Under the pieces are notes generated by a model that was given only the letters and a program-made list of their open reading frames with translations, was not told the DNA's origin and did not search any database. From positions 1 to 64,000 of the forward strand of contig NZ_BDBZ01000030.1 of the NCBI RefSeq assembly GCF_001613245.1: a DNA stretch of 64,000 bases, given 5' to 3'. The position numbers and the translations under genes were made by a program. This document shows positions 15,310 to 23,818 of the stretch, one piece after another. The stretch is from Nocardia speluncae NBRC 108251. Its GTDB lineage: Bacteria > Actinomycetota > Actinomycetes > Mycobacteriales > Mycobacteriaceae. How positions within the stretch are numbered: position 1 is the stretch's first letter; the number at the start of each line of letters is the position of its first letter.

Positions 15310-15971
15310 CCGCCAAGCTCATCCTGGTCCGGCACGGCGAAACCGAAGGTAACGTCGCCAAGATCCTGGACACCAAACTGCCCGGTCTACCGCTTACCGA
15401 GCGCGGCGCCGCCCAGGCCAAGGCATTCGGTGAGAGACTGCTGACCCCGCCGCGCGCGCTCTTCCATTCGCATGCGCTGCGCGCTCGCCAGACCGCCGGC
15501 TACATCGAAGCAGCCACCGGGGTGCGCGCTATAGCACGCGATGACGTCCACGAGGTGCAGCTGGGCGATCTGGATGGATCGGCCAGCCCCGAAGCCCACG
15601 AACAGTTCCAGGCGATCTACCGATCCTGGCATGAGGGCAGGCTGACCGAGCGCGTCCCCGGCGGAGAATCGGGTCGTGATGTGCTCGACCGATTCCTGCC
15701 GGCAATCACCGGTCTGCGTACCGAATTCCTGCTGGAAGCCGGTGGCGGCGGCGATGTTCTGGTGGTGACCCACGGCGCGGCCATGCGGTTGCTGGGCCGT
15801 GAACTGGCCGGGGTGGCGCCGCCCTTCACCACCAACAATCATCTGGACAACACCGAGACGATCGAATTGGTCGCACGGCCCGGTGGTGGCTGGGAATGTG
15901 TCCGCTGGGGCCGGTTCGCACCGCCGTTCGGCGGTAAAGCCGAATTCGGCGCCGACGATCCCATGGGGTAA
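15306..15971 (+). CDS. Histidine phosphatase (phosphoglycerate-mutase family)
   Basis: A 221-residue branch-1 histidine phosphatase. The phospho-acceptor motif LVRHGETEGN contains His10 with Arg9, and the second catalytic histidine is in VVTHGAAMRLLG. It belongs to the family of cofactor-dependent phosphoglycerate mutases, but small members of this kind are usually broad phosphatases rather than glycolytic enzymes. In M. tuberculosis, by memory, the pheA-linked homologue is Rv3837c (gpm2 annotation). The start overlaps the pheA stop by 4 nt (GTGA), so the two are translated together; the link to phenylalanine synthesis is unexplained. Confidence 0.88.
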   Translation: MTAKLILVRHGETEGNVAKILDTKLPGLPLTERGAAQAKAFGERLLTPPRALFHSHALRARQTAGYIEAATGVRAIARDDVHEVQLGDLDGSASPEAHEQFQAIYRSWHEGRLTERVPGGESGRDVLDRFLPAITGLRTEFLLEAGGGGDVLVVTHGAAMRLLGRELAGVAPPFTTNNHLDNTETIELVARPGGGWECVRWGRFAPPFGGKAEFGADDPMG

Positions 15972-16032
15972 CGCGCGGCCCTCGGACGCTCATTGCCTGG
16001 GCACAGTATGTCGGGTTCGGAGTTACCGGCCG

Positions 16033-16061
16033 ACCCCTGTGCGTGAGCAACGCACAGGGGT
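16033..16061. terminator. Terminator between convergent genes
   Basis: A perfect 12-bp stem (ACCCCTGTGCGT at 16033-16044, complement at 16050-16061) with a 5-nt loop, between the phosphatase gene (+) and espG (-). Confidence 0.75.
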
Positions 16062-16086
16062 GAATCGGCTTCGACCGGCCGGCTTA

Positions 16087-16917
16087 TCAGGCCAGCGCAG
16101 GATTGGTAGGGAATTCCGAACGCTCGGGCAGCGAATTGATCAGATCCTGCAGGGCGATTCGCAGCCGGGCATCCGTACCGCTGCTGAACGAAGTCCATTT
16201 GGTTCCGTCGTCCGCGACGCTGGCGGTGGCGATGAAACGGCCCGCCCGCGTATTGAATACGGCGATATGGTTATCGGCGACATCGCGACTCGCGTCCCCG
16301 TAGACGACCCCGGCGATTTCGGCGTGCGATTCGCAATGCGCCATGGCCGATGCGATGGTCTGCGCATCGCGTGCGGGATTGCCGACCTTCGCCAGCCGAG
16401 CCGCCGTGGCCGCCGGATCCCCGGCGTCGTCGAAAATCGGCACGAGCTGTTCGGTGGGCGCGTTCATCCCGGTCAGCTCCAGCGGTTCGGCGTAGCCGAG
16501 TGCCGCGATCACCGGGCCCGGCAGATCCTCGCCGGCCTCGTCGATCATGTAGGACTCCGGGCCGCGAAGGGCGATTGTCAGCAGATCGTCGCCCTTCGCC
16601 AGGCACATTCGGCTCGCCTGACCGCCGACGAAGAGTCGCAGCGCGACCACCCAGTGCGGCCGGTACAGGCCACGCAGCCGGTCCGCGAGATCCGGATGGA
16701 TACGGTCGCCCTCGAGCAGTTCCCGTTCGGTCAGCAACTGCTCGGCTGCGCTCATCGCTCTGTCGTGGTCGACTTCGTTGTCGTAGCGACCCCGTGCGTC
16801 GAGCACGACGGGTACCTCGTCGATCTCCAGTTTCTCCAGGAGATACTGCATTTCGTCGAGCGATAGATGGACCGCCGCGAGCATGGACGGCCCGCGCCCC
16901 GCACCGAGCACCGTCAC
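16087..16917 (-). CDS. espG: EspG-type PE/PPE chaperone of type VII secretion
   Basis: A 276-residue cytosolic protein of the ESX secretion-associated EspG family. The N-terminus SLDEMQYLLEKLEIDEVPVVL and the middle GPVIAALGYAEPLELTGMNAPTEQL match the family, as does the C-terminal GRFIATASVADDGTKWTSFSSGT. EspG binds the tip of PPE proteins in PE-PPE heterodimers and delivers them to the ESX ATPase channel. The GTG start overlaps the stop of the PPE gene by 4 nt, and a PE gene lies just upstream, so chaperone and clients are made together. No ESX membrane component is present in the window. Confidence 0.85.
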   Translation of the reverse strand: MTVLGAGRGPSMLAAVHLSLDEMQYLLEKLEIDEVPVVLDARGRYDNEVDHDRAMSAAEQLLTERELLEGDRIHPDLADRLRGLYRPHWVVALRLFVGGQASRMCLAKGDDLLTIALRGPESYMIDEAGEDLPGPVIAALGYAEPLELTGMNAPTEQLVPIFDDAGDPAATAARLAKVGNPARDAQTIASAMAHCESHAEIAGVVYGDASRDVADNHIAVFNTRAGRFIATASVADDGTKWTSFSSGTDARLRIALQDLINSLPERSEFPTNPALA

Positions 16918-18068
16918 TTGTCCGACCGCTGGGGTTCGGCGCCGATGACACCGTCCGCGATGTAGCGCCCATCGGCGAAGTGATCACCGCGCAGGTAATC
17001 GGCTGCGTCGTGGTCCTGCTCGTCCTCACCGTCGGCGCGGGCATTACCCATCAGCGGGCTCCCGGTACCGGCGCCCGTGGGGCGGACGGGGGCGGCGTCA
17101 CCACGCGTCACGGCGACGGATTCGGTAGCGGGCGCGCCGCCGCCGGCTGGGGGCGCGCCCCAGCCCTCGGGCACTTTGAGCCCACCGTTGTTCAGACCCA
17201 GGGCCGAGCTGGGCATCCCACCGGCCCTGGTGGTCGCCGCGGCCGTGGACGCCGCGACCGCACCGGTCACCACGCCGGGAAGGGGGGCCATCGAGGCCGG
17301 CGCCGATGTGGTGGTGGCTGCCGCGATGGCATTGGCGCCCAGATTGCCGACCGTGGTGACACCGGTACTCGCCACCGAACCGGCGACATTCGCCGCCTGG
17401 GTAACCGCGCTCGCGACGCCGGGGTTCTGTGCCAGCGCACTACCCGCCGCGGCCAGCATCTTCACCGGATCGCCGTTGGCTTCCTTCATGGCATCCTCGG
17501 CGGGGCCCGGATCGGCAATTCCGGCGCCGTTGGCTATCGGCGGCGGATTCAGGAATTCACCCGGCGTCAGCACCAGCGTGGTAATGACCGCCTCGTAGGT
17601 CTCCATGGTGAGCGCCGCGCGCAGATCCATTGCGGCCTTGGCGGCTTCCGCGATCTCGGAGCTGCCGTTGAGCACGCCGCCGGTGCTGTGTGCCGCGGCG
17701 CGCGCCGCGTTCACCGCCGCGATCTCCGGCAGGCTCGGCATGGCGATCGAAGCGACCGTGTAGGCGGTGGCCTGGGAAGCCGCCTTGGTACCCAGGGCCG
17801 CGGACATCACCCCCTGCTGCTCGGCCCACCCGGTGAAACCGACCAGCCGGGCCAGCGCGCCGATACCGTTGACGCTCTGCAGGCCGACGCCGAGTTCGGC
17901 CATCACCCGGACCGCGGTGGCGGTGGCATCCACCCAGGCCCCGGTGAGCGCGCCCCATGAGGTGGCGGCCGCGGACATCGGGATGGCGTGCGACCCCGCA
18001 TTCAGTGCGATCGAATTCCCCTCGGCGAGTCTGGGCAGCCAGAACACCCCGGTGATACCTGCGGTCAT
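16914..18068 (-). CDS. PPE-family protein
   Basis: A 384-residue PPE protein. The N-terminal 170 residues are the helical PPE domain: FWLPRLAEGNSIALNAGSHA, then the SWGALTGAW Trp-containing helix tip, and the LPEIAAVNAARAAAHSTGG segment. PPE proteins pair with PE proteins and are exported by type VII secretion. The C-terminal half is Ala/Thr/Pro-rich, probably disordered and surface-exposed, ending in a charged tail (GEDEQDHDAADY). A GGGGAG ribosome-binding site precedes the ATG. It lies between PE and EspG genes, the typical order. The first PPE residues are not Pro-Pro-Glu but the domain is otherwise recognisable. Confidence 0.82.
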   Translation of the reverse strand: MTAGITGVFWLPRLAEGNSIALNAGSHAIPMSAAATSWGALTGAWVDATATAVRVMAELGVGLQSVNGIGALARLVGFTGWAEQQGVMSAALGTKAASQATAYTVASIAMPSLPEIAAVNAARAAAHSTGGVLNGSSEIAEAAKAAMDLRAALTMETYEAVITTLVLTPGEFLNPPPIANGAGIADPGPAEDAMKEANGDPVKMLAAAGSALAQNPGVASAVTQAANVAGSVASTGVTTVGNLGANAIAAATTTSAPASMAPLPGVVTGAVAASTAAATTRAGGMPSSALGLNNGGLKVPEGWGAPPAGGGAPATESVAVTRGDAAPVRPTGAGTGSPLMGNARADGEDEQDHDAADYLRGDHFADGRYIADGVIGAEPQRSDK

Positions 18069-18170
18069 GCTTGTTTCTCCCCTTGTGAACTATCGCTGAT
18101 ACTTCGGCATTCGCGCCACACGCGCTCGTGGTCTGTGCTGCGGCGCGGCACCTCTTCGATCATCGGTGGC

Positions 18171-18503
18171 CTAGGCGCTGATCGCGCCGAACGGTGCGCC
18201 GGTGAGCGCCAGTACGCCCGCCGAAGCGGCGTCCTGGGCGAGGTATCCGGCGAGCTGGGTACGCAGGATCGCGGCGGTGTGGTGCAGTTCGAGAACTGCT
18301 TGCGCAAGCGAGGTTTGGTGGGTGGCCGCGCCCTTGTTCATATGCATCGCACCGTGTATCGACGCCTCGTCGGCGCCGGACGGCGCGACATATGTGGCTG
18401 GTACGGTGGCCGCGGCGACCCCGGCCAGCCGGTCGGCGAGCAGGTCCAGTTCGACCGCGGCGGCAAGGATGAGCTCAGGTGTGACGCCGACATTGCCAAT
18501 CAT
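18171..18503 (-). CDS. PE-family protein with YxxxD secretion signal
   Basis: A 110-residue helical hairpin protein beginning MIGNVGVTPELILAAAVELD, the PE-type first helix. Near the C-terminus is YLAQD, a fit to the YxxxD/E signal of type VII substrates. It should dimerise with the neighbouring PPE protein. The ATG at 18503 has an AAGGAG ribosome-binding site 9 nt upstream; a longer frame upstream is rejected. It begins an apparent PE-PPE-espG operon with a 102-bp gap before the PPE gene. Confidence 0.8.
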   Translation of the reverse strand: MIGNVGVTPELILAAAVELDLLADRLAGVAAATVPATYVAPSGADEASIHGAMHMNKGAATHQTSLAQAVLELHHTAAILRTQLAGYLAQDAASAGVLALTGAPFGAISA

Positions 18504-18678
18504 GTCCTCGACTCCTTCTTGTGGCGGCTCTTGGGCGGAACCACGAGAATTCCCCCTACGAGTACATTGGACGCGACACCCCCGCGAGCGGTTCCATCGA
18601 ATCCAGAATTTCTTCCGGTGCGGTCCGGCGCCGCGCCCGTGCATCCCCTGCCGGCGCGTCGCGTAGACCAGGATCAGC

Positions 18679-19029
18679 TTAACCCCATCCCAACTGATGG
18701 AGCCGGGCTTCGTCAATCCCGAAATAATGTGCGATTTCGTGGATCACGGTGATTCGCACCTCCTCCACCACTTCGTCCTCGTCGGCGCAGATCGACAACA
18801 GGGCATCCCGATAGACGGTGATCGTATCGGGAAGCGAACCGCCGTAATGACTGTCGCGCTCGGTGAGCGCGATCCCGTGGTAGAGCCCCAACAGGTGCGG
18901 ATCGTCGGGATTACGCGGCTCGATCAGCACGACCACGTTGTCGATGGCTCGGGACAACTCCGGGGGGATCAGGTCCAGCGCGTCCCCGACTAGCTCTTCG
19001 AAACGGGTCTCCGACATGGATACCGGCAT
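18679..19029 (-). CDS. Zincin-like metallopeptidase family protein
   Basis: A 116-residue minimal zincin. The zinc site HEIAHYFG lies near residues 95-102 followed by IDEARLHQLGW, which fits the DUF1025/zincin_1 family. These proteins contain HExxH plus a downstream acidic ligand but no proteolysis has been firmly shown for the family. No signal peptide is seen. A start at the Met four residues later (MSETRF) is also possible. From memory the orthologue is Rv3836, next to the septum-formation gene as here (14 bp apart), so the two are likely co-transcribed. Confidence 0.85.
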   Translation of the reverse strand: MPVSMSETRFEELVGDALDLIPPELSRAIDNVVVLIEPRNPDDPHLLGLYHGIALTERDSHYGGSLPDTITVYRDALLSICADEDEVVEEVRITVIHEIAHYFGIDEARLHQLGWG

Positions 19030-19043
19030 AGTGATGTTCCGCC

Positions 19044-20303
19044 TCAGCGCGGCGCGGGCCGCGGTTCCGGCTGCGGGGGCAGCGGCGCCGCACCCGGCAG
19101 CGGGGTCGGGGTGGAGCGGCCCGAGTTCGGCGGCGGCACCGGCTCTTGACCGTCGATCAGGACACGACCGCGGGCCGGACCCACGATCGGTGCGAAACCT
19201 TCCTGGTCCGCGCCCTTTCCGACCATGCAGTTCAATTTCCGGCTACCGGCCAGCCAGCTGCGCGCGTCGAGGAAGTCGAAGAACACCGTCAGCGTCTTGT
19301 CCCGCAGCACATGCGGGCCGCCGAGATAGTCGTTTGTGGTCCGGCCGCATTCTTCTTCCAGGAATTTGTCCTGATCCTCTCTGGACGGCGGCCCGCCGGG
19401 GAACCGGGCGGACAGATCGACCGTGGCGGCGATCTCGACGGCATGTTCCTGGGTGCAGTCGACGGGATCGGTCGGCAGATTCTGGCTGATCCCGAGGCAT
19501 ACGCCAGGCTCGTACACCTTGGACTGGTCGCCTTCGGCCACGCGGCCGGTATTGGGCAGCGGGTTGCCGCTCAGCCCCGGAACCTGCAAACCGCAGCGCA
19601 GTATGCGATCACCGGAGTTGTTCCAGCCGTCATTGCTCGGATACATCAATCCCACCGCGTACTTGCCGCGCGGATCGAACCGGCCGTTGAGGTAGCGCTG
19701 GGCGGCCGGTGCGCAGTGTTCCTCGCGGAGTTCGGTGAGCCGCAGCGAATCCGGCCAGACCGCGCCGGGCCCGAATTCCGCGCCGGGATACCGGCTCAGG
19801 TCGACTGTATCGGTGACCTCGAACAGGTGCTCCTCGGCGCAATCGAGTTCCACCAGGTCCGAATGGTCGGGTTTGGTCCAGGTGAGGCAATCACCGGGAG
19901 CCACCGAAGCGAATACCTTGTCCGCTTTCGCGACCGCACCGCCCGGGCTGCGTGCCTGCAGGTTCGAATTGTTGTCGAACCCGCTGAGCATCAGCGTGAG
20001 CAACGCCGCGACGATCGCACCGACGGCCACCGCGAGCAGACTCCAGCGCAACCGCGGTGCGGGGATCCGCTTCGGTATGCCTTTCCCGCCCGGACGCGAA
20101 CCTGCCGCGCCCGGCCGTTTTCCCCGGCCCGGGGTGCGGACCGCCCCCCGATCGTGGTCCGGTGTATCGGGAGATGCCGGGCCACCGGGCCGAGGACGCG
20201 CGGTATCGGTCTTGCGACCGCGGCCCGGGCGGGCGGTACGCGAGCGCAACGATGGGCCGCCACGCAGGCCGGGCCGGTTTGCAGGCTCATTTTCGGAGGA
20301 CAT
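19044..20303 (-). CDS. Septum-formation family membrane protein
   Basis: A 419-residue protein: a cytosolic basic, Pro/Gly-rich N-terminus (about 100 residues), one membrane helix (WSLLAVAVGAIVAALLTLML), then an extracytoplasmic region with paired repeats. Each repeat has a GDCLTW or GVCLGI motif, a later DCxxEHxxEV/EI motif and further cysteines, typical of the Septum_form (PF13845) domain. The cysteines probably form disulfides. The C-terminus is Pro-rich. Its role in septation is a family annotation and not experimentally firm. It is divergent from serS with 155 bp between. Confidence 0.82.
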   Translation of the reverse strand: MSSENEPANRPGLRGGPSLRSRTARPGRGRKTDTARPRPGGPASPDTPDHDRGAVRTPGRGKRPGAAGSRPGGKGIPKRIPAPRLRWSLLAVAVGAIVAALLTLMLSGFDNNSNLQARSPGGAVAKADKVFASVAPGDCLTWTKPDHSDLVELDCAEEHLFEVTDTVDLSRYPGAEFGPGAVWPDSLRLTELREEHCAPAAQRYLNGRFDPRGKYAVGLMYPSNDGWNNSGDRILRCGLQVPGLSGNPLPNTGRVAEGDQSKVYEPGVCLGISQNLPTDPVDCTQEHAVEIAATVDLSARFPGGPPSREDQDKFLEEECGRTTNDYLGGPHVLRDKTLTVFFDFLDARSWLAGSRKLNCMVGKGADQEGFAPIVGPARGRVLIDGQEPVPPPNSGRSTPTPLPGAAPLPPQPEPRPAPR

Positions 20304-20444
20304 CGCGGTCCATCATGGCAGCGCCACACCCGAACGTGCCATGAACCCGGCCGATCGGTATGGCGCACTTGTGCGAGAACCGGCAGGACCGGCCGCCGGA
20401 CCGGTGGGGGAGATACTCGGTTGAGACCGGAAAACCGAGCCCAT

Positions 20445-20450
20445 TACGCT
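20445..20450 (+). promoter_or_regulatory. -10 box of serS, probable leaderless transcript
   Basis: TACGCT is followed by 8 nt and the serS ATG at 20459. Confidence 0.5.
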
Positions 20451-20458
20451 GGTCAGCC

Positions 20459-21721
20459 ATGATCGACCTCCGACTCCTGCGCGATGATCCCGAGCTGGTC
20501 CGCGCCTCGCAGCGAGCCCGGGGCGAGGACCCGGCACTCGTCGACGCGCTGCTCACCGCCGATAGCGCGCGCCGGTCCGCGATCGCCACCGCCGATAAAT
20601 TGCGGGCCGAGCACAAGGCCATGGGCAAGCAGGTCGGTAAGGCGAGTAAGGAAGAGCGGCCGGCGCTGCTGGAGCAGGCGCAGCAGATGTCGGCCGCGGT
20701 GAAAACGGCCGAGGCCGCGGAGCACGCCGCAGAGGCCGAACTGCAGGAAGCGCACCGCGCGATCTCGAATATCGTCCAGGCCGGCGCACCGGCCGGTGGC
20801 GAGGACGATTTCGTCCTGCTCGAGACCGTCGGCGATGTGCCCGAATTCGATTTCACGCCGCGCGACCACCTGGACCTCGGCGAATCACTGGGCGTACTCG
20901 ATATGGAACGCGGGGCCAAAGTATCGGGCTCGCGGTTCTATTTCCTCACCGGCTACGGCGCATTGCTGCAGCTGGGGCTGTTGCAGCTGGCGGCGCAACG
21001 TGCGGTGGCCAACGGGTTCACGATGATGATCCCGCCGGTGCTGGTCCGCCCCGAGATCATGGCCGGAACCGGGTTCCTGGGTCAGCATTCGGCCGAGGTG
21101 TACCACCTCGAGGAAGACGATCTGTACCTGGTCGGTACCTCCGAGGTGCCGCTGGCCGGATACCACTCCGGCGAAATCCTGGATCTCGGTGCCGGGCCCA
21201 AACGCTACGCGGGCTGGTCGTCGTGTTTCCGCCGGGAAGCCGGCAGCTACGGCAAGGACACCCAGGGAATCATCCGAGTGCACCAGTTCGACAAGGTCGA
21301 GATGTTCGTCTACTGCCGGCCTGAGGACGCAGATGCCCAACATCAGCGGCTGCTGGCCTGGGAGCGCGAGATGCTCGCCGCCCTCGACGTGCCGTACCGG
21401 ATCATCGATGTCGCCGCGGGCGATCTGGGCAGTTCGGCCGCCCGCAAATACGACTGTGAGGCCTGGGTGCCCAGCCAAGGCACCTACCGCGAACTCACCT
21501 CGACGTCGAACTGCACCACCTTCCAGGCGCGCCGGCTATCGGTCCGTTATCGCGACGAGAACGGAAAACCGCAGATCGCGGCGACGCTGAACGGAACACT
21601 GGCCACCACTCGGTGGCTGGTCGCACTGCTGGAGAACCACCAGCAGGCCGACGGTTCGGTCCGGGTGCCCGCCGCCCTGGTGCCGTTCGTGGGTACCGAT
21701 GTACTGACCCCGGCGGGCTGA
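20459..21721 (+). CDS. serS: Serine-tRNA ligase
   Basis: A 420-residue class II aminoacyl-tRNA synthetase. Residues 1-105 are the long antiparallel coiled-coil arm (AIATADKLRAEHKAMGKQVG) that grips tRNA-Ser. The catalytic core follows, with motif 2 FRREAGSYGKDTQGIIR and the TSTSNCTTFQARR active-site segment; motif 3 is LNGTLATTRWLVALLEN. Length and order are standard. The ATG at 20459 (MIDLRLLRDDPE) fits other SerS and has a -10 box 8 nt upstream. Confidence 0.97.
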   Translation: MIDLRLLRDDPELVRASQRARGEDPALVDALLTADSARRSAIATADKLRAEHKAMGKQVGKASKEERPALLEQAQQMSAAVKTAEAAEHAAEAELQEAHRAISNIVQAGAPAGGEDDFVLLETVGDVPEFDFTPRDHLDLGESLGVLDMERGAKVSGSRFYFLTGYGALLQLGLLQLAAQRAVANGFTMMIPPVLVRPEIMAGTGFLGQHSAEVYHLEEDDLYLVGTSEVPLAGYHSGEILDLGAGPKRYAGWSSCFRREAGSYGKDTQGIIRVHQFDKVEMFVYCRPEDADAQHQRLLAWEREMLAALDVPYRIIDVAAGDLGSSAARKYDCEAWVPSQGTYRELTSTSNCTTFQARRLSVRYRDENGKPQIAATLNGTLATTRWLVALLENHQQADGSVRVPAALVPFVGTDVLTPAG

Positions 21722-21804
21722 ACGGTTCAATTCACCAGTTTCGGGGTACTCGATATACCCGGTTGGGTCGCCGTGCAGTGAACTCGTTGTTTAGGCTGTT
21801 CATC

Positions 21805-23658
21805 GTGCGAGGAAGCGGGTCTCGCGGCGATACCCGGACGCGGGTACGGGCCGCGTCGGGTGTGGCGACGGCCAGGGTCATGTCCCGGACCACCGGGGCG
21901 TTCTACGTCATGGGCGGTGTGCTGGGTCTCCTGGTGACCGCCATCGCGCCCACTCAGGTGCTTTATCCGGGCGACGAGGGCAATCGCGAACTGGTCGGCT
22001 CGGCCGCGGCGGTGGCGCTGCTGCTGGGGATCAGCCTGCTCGGCTGGGGGCCCCGGATGCCGCACTGGCTGCACCACGGCTACGTCGTGATGGCGACAAT
22101 CCTGGTGACCATCGCCGTGCACTCGTTCCCCAATACCGTCGCGGCGATCGCCCTGGCCTCGTTCTACGTCTTCGTCGCCTGTGATGCCGCGCTGTTCTTC
22201 GCCTGGACGCAGGCCGCCGCGCATATCGCTCTCTGTATGGCGCTGTGCTTGTGGGTCCTGCCGACGCGGGCGGGGCTGCCGTGGTGGTCGGGGATGATTC
22301 CGGCGGGGATCACCTTCGGCGTCGGTGTCGTGGTGGGCATCCTCACCCGGATGGCGTCGGAAGCCGATATCGACACGCTGACCGGGTTGCTGAACCGGCG
22401 CGGGTTCGATCGTGCCCTGAACACCGCCATCGAACACGCCGACCGCTCCGGTCAGGCACTGGCATTGGTGCTGGTCGATCTGGACCGCTTCCAGAAAGTC
22501 AACGATCACCTCGGCCATCGCGCCGGTGACGCGGTGCTGCAGAAGGTCGCCGATACCTGGGCCGGATTGCTGGGACCCGGTCAGCGGCTGGCCCGTTACG
22601 GCGGCGACGTCTTCGCGGCGCTGCTGCCGGGCACCACCGAACAGGCGGCCATCCTGCTCACCGAGCAGTTGCGGGCCGCGGTGAGCACCGGATGCTCGGC
22701 GGGTGTCACTTCCTGGCAGACCGGGGAATCGGCCTCCCTGCTGGTGAGTCGTGCCGATGTGGGTCTCTACCGGGCCAAGCAGTCCGGTCGTAACCGGACG
22801 GTTCTGGAATCCGGGCATCGCACGCCCCTGGCGGTGGAACTGCGTGAAGCCATCGACAACGGCACCCTCGACGTGCACTACCAGCCGATCGTCAGTCTCA
22901 GCGACGGCGGCGAGAAAGCGGTCGGGGTGGAGGCGTTGTTGCGCTGGTCGTCGAGCGCGCAACCGGATGTCACCACCGAAGGTCTGATCCGGGTGGCCGA
23001 AGAGTACGACCTCATCGCCGACCTGGACGAACTGGTGCTGCGCCGGGCCTGCGCCGACGCCGCCCAACTCCAGGAAACTTTCGCCGCGCTGGCACTCACC
23101 CTGAATGTGAACGTCAGCGGGCTGGAACTCGCCGAAACCGGGTACGCGGACAAGGTCGCCGGAATCCTGGAGACCACTGGCTGGCCCGCGGATCAGCTGG
23201 TGCTGGAGGTGACCGAGACCGAACTGGCGGCCGAATCGGATACCGCGATCGCGAATCTGCACACCCTGCGCGACCGGGGCGTGCGGATCGCCATCGACGA
23301 TTTCGGTACCGGCTACTCCTCGCTCAGCCGGTTGGCGACCCTGCCCAGCGATATCATCAAGGTCGACCAGTCGTTCGTGGCCGCCATCCGCTCCGATTCC
23401 CCGGCCCCGCCGCTGCTCGGTGTGATCGCGGCGCTGAGTAAATCGCTTGACCTGCAGGTCATCGCCGAAGGCGTGGAAACCGAACATCAGGCGGCTGTGC
23501 TCACCGAATTGGGTTTCGCCCTGGCCCAGGGGTATCACTACAGCGATTCGCATCCGGTGGCCGATCTGATCAGCGATATGAATCGGGGACTGGGCGCCGC
23601 GAATACCCGCGCGCTCGGCATCGGCTCGGAAGAACAGAACGGCTGGGTGCCGCTCTGA
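21805..23658 (+). CDS. Membrane GGDEF-EAL protein, probable c-di-GMP phosphodiesterase
   Basis: About 617 residues. An N-terminal block of five to six membrane helices is followed by a GGDEF domain and an EAL domain. The GGDEF signature reads GGDVF (RYGGDVFAALLP), losing the catalytic acidic residue, so this domain is probably not a cyclase and may bind GTP as a regulator. The EAL domain looks intact: VEALLRW, NVNVSG, VTETEL, DDFGTGYSSL, KVDQSFV and AEGVETE. It should hydrolyse cyclic di-GMP. The start is uncertain: GTG at 21805 is used, GTG at 21778 and ATG at 21880 are alternatives. It follows serS by 83 bp. Confidence 0.85.
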   Translation: MRGSGSRGDTRTRVRAASGVATARVMSRTTGAFYVMGGVLGLLVTAIAPTQVLYPGDEGNRELVGSAAAVALLLGISLLGWGPRMPHWLHHGYVVMATILVTIAVHSFPNTVAAIALASFYVFVACDAALFFAWTQAAAHIALCMALCLWVLPTRAGLPWWSGMIPAGITFGVGVVVGILTRMASEADIDTLTGLLNRRGFDRALNTAIEHADRSGQALALVLVDLDRFQKVNDHLGHRAGDAVLQKVADTWAGLLGPGQRLARYGGDVFAALLPGTTEQAAILLTEQLRAAVSTGCSAGVTSWQTGESASLLVSRADVGLYRAKQSGRNRTVLESGHRTPLAVELREAIDNGTLDVHYQPIVSLSDGGEKAVGVEALLRWSSSAQPDVTTEGLIRVAEEYDLIADLDELVLRRACADAAQLQETFAALALTLNVNVSGLELAETGYADKVAGILETTGWPADQLVLEVTETELAAESDTAIANLHTLRDRGVRIAIDDFGTGYSSLSRLATLPSDIIKVDQSFVAAIRSDSPAPPLLGVIAALSKSLDLQVIAEGVETEHQAAVLTELGFALAQGYHYSDSHPVADLISDMNRGLGAANTRALGIGSEEQNGWVPL

Positions 23659-23818
23659 ATCTCCCGGGCAGCGGCCGGTGATCAGCCGTGCCGCCATTCG
23701 TCCGGCGTCGAGGTCGCCCCGGCCCTGCGGTGTTCGGAGTAAATACCTTGACCCGAGGGCCCGTTGCCGGAAGGCTGACTGTATGCGTTTGGTCATCTAC
23801 AACTGTTGACACCGACGG

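Noticed and set aside
21727..23796. A 689-residue frame on the - strand opposite the GGDEF-EAL gene
   Set aside because: It mirrors a clearly recognisable gene; its composition (Gln, Arg, His, Gly) is that of an antisense shadow in GC-rich DNA.
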